Made by a program: the position numbers and the translations under genes
The notes under the pieces: generated by a model
What the model was told of the DNA's origin: nothing
What the model saw: the letters and a program-made list of their open reading frames with translations, nothing else
Database searches by the model: none
Source of the DNA: Geodermatophilus amargosae
GTDB taxonomy: Bacteria > Actinomycetota > Actinomycetes > Mycobacteriales > Geodermatophilaceae
Assembly: GCF_900116515.1 (NCBI RefSeq)
Contig: NZ_FPBA01000003.1
Span: forward strand, 1 to 64,000
Length of the DNA stretch: 64,000 bases
Direction of reading: 5' to 3'
Shown: positions 58,689 through 64,000 of the stretch, piece after piece
Layout of the letters: each line of letters opens with the position of its first letter
How positions within the stretch are numbered: the stretch's first letter is position 1

Positions 58689-59285
58689 TCAGGAGCGGGC
58701 GCGGAGCCGTTCGACCAATCGCGCCGGCGCCTGCACCCACCACACGGTGACCCGCCAGTGCAGGGAGGCAGCCGCCCGGACGCCGCGGACGCCGAGCGCG
58801 GCGAGGTCGGACCACTCGGCCGGCCGGGGGGCACGCGAGCGCTCGGGGGGCTGTTCCCGCACGAGGTCGTCGAGGGGCTCGGCGTCCTGGGCCGTGTCCT
58901 CCTCCGCGAGCACCGCCGTGTCCTCCTCCGCGGGCTTCGCGTCCTCCTCCGGGGGCTGCTCCGGGACGAGGAGGTCGAGGGCCGAGCGGCGCCGCGGCCC
59001 GCGCAGCGACTCGAACGACGGGATCGCCGGGGAGGCCGGGCCGCCGTCGTCGCCGTCGTCGGGCAGCGGCCACACACCCTTCGCCACCGGCTCGGGGACG
59101 ACGGCACGGATGGCGGCCACCATGGCCGGACCGAGCCCCGGGACGGCGGACAGCTCGCGGCGGGTCAGGGCGGCCAGCTCGTCGACGGTGGTGATGCCGG
59201 CGCGGGCCAGCGCGCCCACCGCGCGCACGGGCAGGCCCAGCTCCTGCACGGTCCCCGTCGGCACGTCCCGCGACCTCGTCGGCAT
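58689..59285 (-). CDS. Helix-hairpin-helix (RpoA C-terminal-like) domain protein
   Basis: The 198-residue protein has an N-terminal domain (about 15-65) reading LGLPVRAVGALARAGITTVDEL then LSAVPGLGPAMVAAI, the double helix-hairpin-helix pattern of the RNA polymerase alpha C-terminal domain. The middle is acidic and Pro/Glu-rich with repeated AEEDTA-like stretches. A tryptophan-containing amphipathic end (LHWRVTVWWVQAPARLVERL) may bind membrane or protein. ATG at 59285. It may bind DNA or the kinase encoded 29 bp upstream on the same strand; that is a guess from position. Confidence 0.72.
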   Translation of the reverse strand: MPTRSRDVPTGTVQELGLPVRAVGALARAGITTVDELAALTRRELSAVPGLGPAMVAAIRAVVPEPVAKGVWPLPDDGDDGGPASPAIPSFESLRGPRRRSALDLLVPEQPPEEDAKPAEEDTAVLAEEDTAQDAEPLDDLVREQPPERSRAPRPAEWSDLAALGVRGVRAAASLHWRVTVWWVQAPARLVERLRARS

Positions 59286-59314
59286 GGCGTCAGAACCTAT
59301 CCCGGCCCGCCGGG

Positions 59315-61369
59315 TCAGCCCGAGGCGCCCGCCGGGGCGGGGTCCCCGGCCGGGACGGAGGCGGTGGCGCTGCCGTCCGCGTCCGGGCTCGCGGGCGGCG
59401 GGGACGATCCGGTGCCGGGGGTGGTGCCGGTGTCCGGCGACGGCGTCGCGGACTCCTCCGGCGTCCCGCCGGTGGACGGCGTCGTGTCCTCGGACGTGCC
59501 CGTGCCCGTCTCCGTGCCCGTCTCCGTGGCGGGGTCCTGCGGCGTCCCGGTCGGCGGCGGCGTGCTCCCGCCGGTGTCCTCGGGCGCCGTGCTGCCGGAG
59601 CCCGCGTCGCCAGTGGCCGTGGTGCCCGAGCCCGTGCTGCCCGAGCCCGTGGTGTCCGAGCCCGTGGTGCCCGAGCCCGTGGTGTCCGAGCCCGTGGTGC
59701 CCGAGCCCGTGGTGCCCGAGCCCGTGGTGCCCGAACCGGTGCTGCCGGGGGCGGCATTGCCCGAGCCGGTGCTGCCCGGGGCCGTGCTGTCCGAGCCGGT
59801 GCTGCCGGGAGCCGTGCCGACGCCGGGCGCGGTCCCCGGGATCATGGCGCCGCTCGTCGCGGTGCCGGTCGACGCAGTGTCGGTCGTCGCGGTGCCGGTC
59901 GTCGCGGTGCCGGCGTCGGCGGGCGCCGTCCCTCCCGTGTCGGCGGTGTCCGGGGCGGCGCCCTCCGTCGCCGCGGGGTCCGGCACCGGGGCCGCGTCGC
60001 TCCCCGCACCGGGCGCCGACGGCGTGGGGGCGGCCACCGCGGTGTCCACCGGGACGGCCACGACCACCTCCACCCGGTCACCGGGAGCGAGCTGGACGTC
60101 CACCGGGGACAGCCGCACCACGGTGCCGGGCTCGACGTCGGCCGTCGCCTCGCTGCGCTGGCCGACCGTCAGCCCGAGCGCCGTCAGGGCGTCGACGACC
60201 TCGGTCACCGGGCGGCCCACGTGGTCCGCGGCGGCCAGGACGATCCCGCCGGGAGCGGTCTCGGCGCCCTCCGCCGCGGGCGCCTCGCCGGACCGGGTGC
60301 TCACGAACGCGATGCCGCCCACGACGAGCAGCAGCGCGAGCAGCGGCAGCAGGACGAGCAGCCGCCGCCGGTTCCCCTCCCGTGGCGGGGACGTGACCGG
60401 GGCCCGGCGCGCCGTCGGGCCGCCGTCCCCGTCGGCCACGGTCCCGGGTGCGGCCGCGAGGGTGCCCGCGGCCGGAGTGGCCGCCGCCGCGACCGCGACC
60501 GGGGCGGTGGGCGGCACCGGACCGGACTGGTGGGCGATGGTGTCCTCGACCGCGTGCAGGAACGCCTCACCGTCGGGCAGCCGGGCACCGGGGTCCTTGG
60601 TGAGCGCGGAGCCGATGAGCTCGCGGACGTCGGGCGGCAGGTCGTCGGGCAGCGGCTCGGGCTGCTCGCGCACCTGCTTGAGCGCGACGGTCACCGGGTT
60701 GGTGCCGGAGAAGGCGGCGTGGCCGGTCAGCGACTCGTAGCCGACCAGGCCGAGGGCGTAGACGTCGCTGGCCGGGCTCACACGTTCCCCGGCCGCCTGT
60801 TCCGGGGACATGTACTGCGCGGTGCCGATGACCTGGCCGGTCTGGGTCAGCGGCACGCACTCGGCCGACCACGCGATGCCGAAGTCGGTGAGCTTCACCC
60901 GCCCGTCAGGTCGCACGAGGATGTTCGAGGGCTTGACGTCGCGGTGCACGACACCGGCGCGGTGCGCCTCGGCCAGCCCGGCCGCGGCCTGGCGCAGCAC
61001 CGACAGCGCGGCCTGCGGCTCCAGCGCACCCTCGTCGCGGATGCGCGTCGACAGCGGCGCACCCTCCACCATCTCCATGACCAGGTAGGCGAGGTGCTCG
61101 CCGGTGCCGTCGTCGGAGTCCTCGCCGTAGTCGAGGACCGTGGCGATGTTCGGGTGGCTGAGCGCCGCGGCGTGGCGGGCCTCGTTGCGGAACCGGGCGA
61201 GGAACGTGGGGTCGTCGGCGTACTCGCTGCGCAGGACCTTGACGGCCACGGAGCGCTCGAGCAGCAGGTCTCGCCCCCGCCACACCTGGCCCATGCCCCC
61301 GGTGGCGATGAGCTCCTGCAGCTCGTAGCGGTCCCCGAGGGTCTGCCGATCCTGCTCGACCGTGGTCAC
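59315..61369 (-). CDS. PknB-like Ser/Thr protein kinase with one PASTA domain and repetitive tail
   Basis: The 684-residue protein has a cytoplasmic kinase domain (about 14-275) with glycine loop IATGGMGQVWRG, Lys44 in VAVKVLR, catalytic HRDVKPSN (Asp144), DFG at 162-164 and GTAQYMSPEQ. A Pro/Ala linker, one membrane segment (about 336-357) and a single PASTA domain (about 374-440) follow. The last 244 residues are an extracellular Thr/Ser/Gly/Pro tail with tandem repeats. Classical PknB has four PASTA domains, so this is a different sensor that may reach the wall through its tail. GTG at 61369 follows GGAGCG. It is near wall-related genes. Confidence 0.92.
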   Translation of the reverse strand: MTTVEQDRQTLGDRYELQELIATGGMGQVWRGRDLLLERSVAVKVLRSEYADDPTFLARFRNEARHAAALSHPNIATVLDYGEDSDDGTGEHLAYLVMEMVEGAPLSTRIRDEGALEPQAALSVLRQAAAGLAEAHRAGVVHRDVKPSNILVRPDGRVKLTDFGIAWSAECVPLTQTGQVIGTAQYMSPEQAAGERVSPASDVYALGLVGYESLTGHAAFSGTNPVTVALKQVREQPEPLPDDLPPDVRELIGSALTKDPGARLPDGEAFLHAVEDTIAHQSGPVPPTAPVAVAAAATPAAGTLAAAPGTVADGDGGPTARRAPVTSPPREGNRRRLLVLLPLLALLLVVGGIAFVSTRSGEAPAAEGAETAPGGIVLAAADHVGRPVTEVVDALTALGLTVGQRSEATADVEPGTVVRLSPVDVQLAPGDRVEVVVAVPVDTAVAAPTPSAPGAGSDAAPVPDPAATEGAAPDTADTGGTAPADAGTATTGTATTDTASTGTATSGAMIPGTAPGVGTAPGSTGSDSTAPGSTGSGNAAPGSTGSGTTGSGTTGSGTTGSDTTGSGTTGSDTTGSGSTGSGTTATGDAGSGSTAPEDTGGSTPPPTGTPQDPATETGTETGTGTSEDTTPSTGGTPEESATPSPDTGTTPGTGSSPPPASPDADGSATASVPAGDPAPAGASG
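59618..59815. repeat. 15/30-bp tandem repeats in the kinase tail
   Basis: About a dozen copies of a 15-bp unit close to cccgagcccgtggtg occur in this interval, some alternating to give a 30-bp period. On the coding strand they read as TTGSG and TTGSD units. The pattern suggests slippage-driven length change in a surface-exposed tail. Confidence 0.9.
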
Positions 61370-61619
61370 TGCGCGCTCCGTCCCGTCCGACGCCGCGGGT
61401 CCCCGACCCGCTCCCTCCGGCCCCCTGCGGGAGCTGTCGACGCCGTCCCGCGCCGGACGGCGACCACGGTTCGGTGCCCGGCCGGGCGGCTCGTCAACCA
61501 CCCGGACCCCTCGCGGCCGTTCGCCCGCCCGCGTGCCGGCTCTCGCCGACCGTCGCCCGGTCCGCCAGGATCCCGGCAACCCGCGGCGACGGCGCCGCGG
61601 CCGTCTCCGGAGGTCGCCC

Positions 61620-62504
61620 GTGGACTCGGCCCTCAGCACCGTCGCCCTGCCCGCGGCCCTGGCCGTGATCATGTTCGGGCTGGGGTTGTCGCTCACCGTC
61701 GATGACTTCGTCCGGGTCACGCGCCGGCCGCGCGCCGCCGTCGTCGCCCTCGGGCTGCAGTTGCTGGTGCTGCCGGCCCTCTGCTTCGGCCTCGTGACGG
61801 CCGTCGGCCTGGAGCCCGTGCTCGCGGTCGGCATGGTGCTGCTGGCCGCCTCCCCGGGCGGGACGACGGCGAACCTGTTCAGCCACCTCTTCCGCGGGGA
61901 CGTCGCGCTCAACGTCTCCCTGACGGCGGTCAACTCGCTGCTCGCGGTGGTCACGCTGCCGCTGGTCACCAACCTCGCGGTGACCGTCTTCGACCCGCCG
62001 GGCGCCGGGTCGATCGGCCTGCAGTTCGGCAAGACGGTGCAGGTCTTCGCGATCGTCCTGGTGCCGGTGGCCCTGGGCATGCTCGTGCGGCGCTCGGCCC
62101 CGGCCTTCGCCGACCGCATGGACCGGCCGGTGCGGGTGCTCTCGGCCCTCGTGCTGGCGCTGGTGATCGCCGGGACGGTCGTCGCCGAGCGGGAGAACGT
62201 GACCGGGTACCTGCGCGAGGTCGGGCTGGTCGCCCTCGCGTTCTGCGCGCTCAGCCTGCTGATCGGCTTCGCCGTGCCGCGCGCGCTCGGCATCGGCCAC
62301 CGGCAGGCGGTCGCGTGCGCCTTCGAGATCGGCGTGCACAACAGCACGCTGGCCATCGCGGTGGCGATCAGCGTCCTCGGGAGCGTGGAGCTCGCCGTCC
62401 CCGCGGCGGTCTACGGCGTGCTGATGTTCCCGGTGGCCGCACTCGTGGGCTGGGTGATCACCCGGTCGTCCCGGTCGCGGGCGCCGGAGCGCGTCGCGTC
62501 CTGA
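61620..62504 (+). CDS. Bile acid:sodium symporter (BASS) family transporter
   Basis: The 294-residue protein has about ten membrane segments. BASS features are MFGLGLSLTVDDFVRVTRRPRA near the start, ASPGGTTANLFSHLFRGDVALNVSLTAVNSLLA in the first half and ACAFEIGVHNSTLAIAVAIS in the second, the two crossing-helix regions that bind sodium. Bacterial members import organic anions such as pantoate or keto acids; the substrate here is unknown. GTG at 61620 has GGAGG six bases upstream. Its 3' end overlaps the convergent P-type ATPase gene by 94 bp. Confidence 0.92.
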   Translation: MDSALSTVALPAALAVIMFGLGLSLTVDDFVRVTRRPRAAVVALGLQLLVLPALCFGLVTAVGLEPVLAVGMVLLAASPGGTTANLFSHLFRGDVALNVSLTAVNSLLAVVTLPLVTNLAVTVFDPPGAGSIGLQFGKTVQVFAIVLVPVALGMLVRRSAPAFADRMDRPVRVLSALVLALVIAGTVVAERENVTGYLREVGLVALAFCALSLLIGFAVPRALGIGHRQAVACAFEIGVHNSTLAIAVAISVLGSVELAVPAAVYGVLMFPVAALVGWVITRSSRSRAPERVAS

Positions 62505-64000
62505 TCCGCCCACCGGCGGTACAGCCCGGGGACGACCTCCGCGCCGGCGGTGCCGGCCGCGGCCCAGCCCAGGACGACCAGCCACGCCAGCGGGTCCAGC
62601 GGGGTGCAGCCGAAGAACCGGCTCAGCCCGGGGGTCTGCACGACGACGGCCAGCGCGGCCAGTGACCCGGCCGCGGTGACCAGCACCAGTGGGCTGCGGC
62701 GCCCGGCCCAGGCGGTCTGCCCGAGCTGCGTGGCGATGAGGGCCGCCAGCCCCATCGTGCTGGCCCGGCGGCGCGGCCCGGACACCCGCCCGGTGGCCCA
62801 CGCGCCCGTCGCGCCGGCGGTGGTCGCGACGCCGCGGACGGCGACCATGCGGTGGACCGCCTCCGTGAAGCCGCGGTACGGACCGGCGAGCAGCGCGGCC
62901 TCGAGCGGGTGCCCGCTCAGCGGTCCTCCGTCCGAGGCCGGGGCGGCCGCCCCCGGCCGGGCGACGGCGACGGCCAGCGCCGGGAACATGTCGGTGAGCA
63001 GGTTGACCAGCAGCAGTTGCCGGGTGCCCAGCGGTGCGCGTCCGCCGAACGCGGTGCCCAGCACGGTGAAGGCGACCTCGCCGGCGTTGCCCCCGACGAG
63101 GATGGCGACGGCGTCCCGCACGCGGGACCACAGCGCGCGGCCCTCGGCCACGGCGTCGACCAGCCGGGTCAGGTCGAGGTCGGTGATCACCAGGTCGGCC
63201 GCGCTGCGGGCCGCGGGCGACTCCGCCCCGGCCACGCCGACCCCGACGTCGGCGAGCCGGATCGCGGCGGCGTCGTTGACGCCGTCGCCGGTCATGGCCA
63301 GCGTGGCGCCGGCGCGGCGCAGCGCCGACACCAGGAGCACCTTGTGCTCGGGGGTCAGCCGGGCGAACACCGCCGTCTCCTGCACCAGACGGGTGCGCTC
63401 GGCGTCCGACGCCCGCGCCAGCCGGGCGCCGGTCACCACCCGGTCGGCGTCGGGGACACCGGCCTGCGCGGCGATGGCCGCGGCGGTCTCGGGGTGGTCA
63501 CCGGTGGCCACCAGCACCCGGACGCCCGCCGCGCCGAGCTGCTCGACCGCCGCCGCCGAGGACGCGCGCACGGTGTCGGCCAGCCCCACCAGGCCGCGCA
63601 GGGTCAGCCCCGTCGCCGCCGCCTCGAGGTCCTCCGGCCGCTGCGGCACCTCCCGGTCGGCCACGGCCAGCACCCGCAGCCCCTCGCAGGCCAGCTCCCG
63701 CACGCGGCCGGCGGCGTCGCCCGCGTCGGTGCACAGCCGCAGCACGACCTCCGGCGCGCCCTTGACCACGAGCCGGCCCTCGCGGAGGGCCGCCGAGAAG
63801 CCGCGCCCGGTCGCGAACGGGACGGAGGCCTCGGGCTCCCCTGCGCAGCCCACGCCGCGGTCGCCGGCGGCGGCCGCGACGGCGCGGTCGGTCTCGTGCG
63901 CGTCGGTGTCGCCGGCGCCCACCCCGGCCGCCGCCAGGCGGAGCAGGCCGTCCTCGTCGTCGCCGCCGTCCCCGAGCGGCAGCAGCCGCACCACCTGCAG
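62411..64000 (-). CDS. Cation-transporting P-type ATPase, C-terminal part (5' end outside window)
   Basis: The visible 529 residues are the C-terminal part of a P-type ATPase. They include the nucleotide-binding domain (VVKGAPEVVLRLC), the hinge ATGDHPETAAAIAAQAG, MTGDGVNDAAAIRLADVGVGV, and the last membrane segments with LLLVNLLTDMFPALAVAV. The phosphorylated DKTG motif must lie beyond 64000. The order and length fit the large mycobacterial CtpI-type or related pumps, whose ion is uncertain. The frame is open to the right edge. A charged tail of about 30 residues overlaps the convergent BASS gene. Confidence 0.9.
   Translation of the reverse strand: MQVVRLLPLGDGGDDEDGLLRLAAAGVGAGDTDAHETDRAVAAAAGDRGVGCAGEPEASVPFATGRGFSAALREGRLVVKGAPEVVLRLCTDAGDAAGRVRELACEGLRVLAVADREVPQRPEDLEAAATGLTLRGLVGLADTVRASSAAAVEQLGAAGVRVLVATGDHPETAAAIAAQAGVPDADRVVTGARLARASDAERTRLVQETAVFARLTPEHKVLLVSALRRAGATLAMTGDGVNDAAAIRLADVGVGVAGAESPAARSAADLVITDLDLTRLVDAVAEGRALWSRVRDAVAILVGGNAGEVAFTVLGTAFGGRAPLGTRQLLLVNLLTDMFPALAVAVARPGAAAPASDGGPLSGHPLEAALLAGPYRGFTEAVHRMVAVRGVATTAGATGAWATGRVSGPRRRASTMGLAALIATQLGQTAWAGRRSPLVLVTAAGSLAALAVVVQTPGLSRFFGCTPLDPLAWLVVLGWAAAGTAGAEVVPGLYRRWADQDATRSGARDRDDRVITQPTSAATGNISTP

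Overview
This is a very GC-rich, gene-dense chromosomal window that starts inside an insertion sequence and ends inside a P-type ATPase gene. Frequent GTG starts, a WhiB-family regulator, a PknB-like kinase with a PASTA domain, a DevR/DevS-type two-component pair, a DUF222/13E12-type HNH gene and a ydaO (c-di-AMP) leader before a cell-wall hydrolase all point to a high-GC actinomycete. A Geodermatophilaceae-like host (Blastococcus, Geodermatophilus or Modestobacter) is my guess from overall protein style; I could not test it. I saw no rRNA, tRNA or CRISPR array.

Layout. 1-311: right end of an IS701-like element inserted exactly at the stop codon of a tetR gene. 312-4660: TetR regulator divergent from an acyl-CoA ligase/acyl-CoA dehydrogenase operon, then a HAD hydrolase. 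4812-16046: a stress and dormancy-like region with a tandem universal stress protein, an AI-2E transporter, a small winged-helix regulator, TerC, a PPOX-fold protein, a GAF histidine kinase (DevS-like), a LuxR-type response regulator (DevR-like), a DUF6544-like protein, a frameshifted HNH gene, a frameshifted Acg-type nitroreductase and a small hypothetical gene. Several intergenic spaces carry short palindromes of the form GGGAC-N4-GTCCC, the half-sites and spacing of the mycobacterial DosR box. 16156-19856: a SerA-like dehydrogenase, then a tyrosine recombinase divergent from a long coiled-coil protein with a Cys/His-rich N-terminus.

19863-26440: HpcH/HpaI aldolase, an MFS - alpha/beta hydrolase - GH13 operon, a cytochrome P450 and two small genes. 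26469-30994: a cold-shock gene with a long leader, a strong hairpin and a 16-bp tandem repeat array; a cupin; and a translationally coupled ECF sigma / anti-sigma / ABC ATPase / permease operon. 31086-36402: esterase, cupin, MFS, a 50-bp perfect palindrome, aldo/keto reductase and a second P450. 36515-42317: a small hypothetical, a membrane-anchored hydrolase, a LAS-type zinc peptidase-like protein coupled to asparagine synthase, YciI-like, UPF0303 and an alditol-oxidase-like flavoprotein that may use an ACG start.

42339-48682 (minus strand): an ECF42-type sigma factor with its YCII partner, and a complete BMP-type nucleoside ABC importer (lipoprotein, double ATPase, two permeases). 49029-54577: WhiB2/WhmD-like regulator and a catabolic gene group (dienelactone hydrolase-like, hotdog thioesterase, iron alcohol dehydrogenase of HOT type, cyclase, acyl-CoA synthetase). 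54537-64000: several membrane proteins (polytopic hypothetical, TSUP exporter, YihY), then a cell-envelope group of a LAS-fold hydrolase behind a c-di-AMP riboswitch, a helix-hairpin-helix protein and a Ser/Thr kinase with one PASTA domain and a repetitive extracellular tail. A BASS-type transporter and the partial P-type ATPase close the window.
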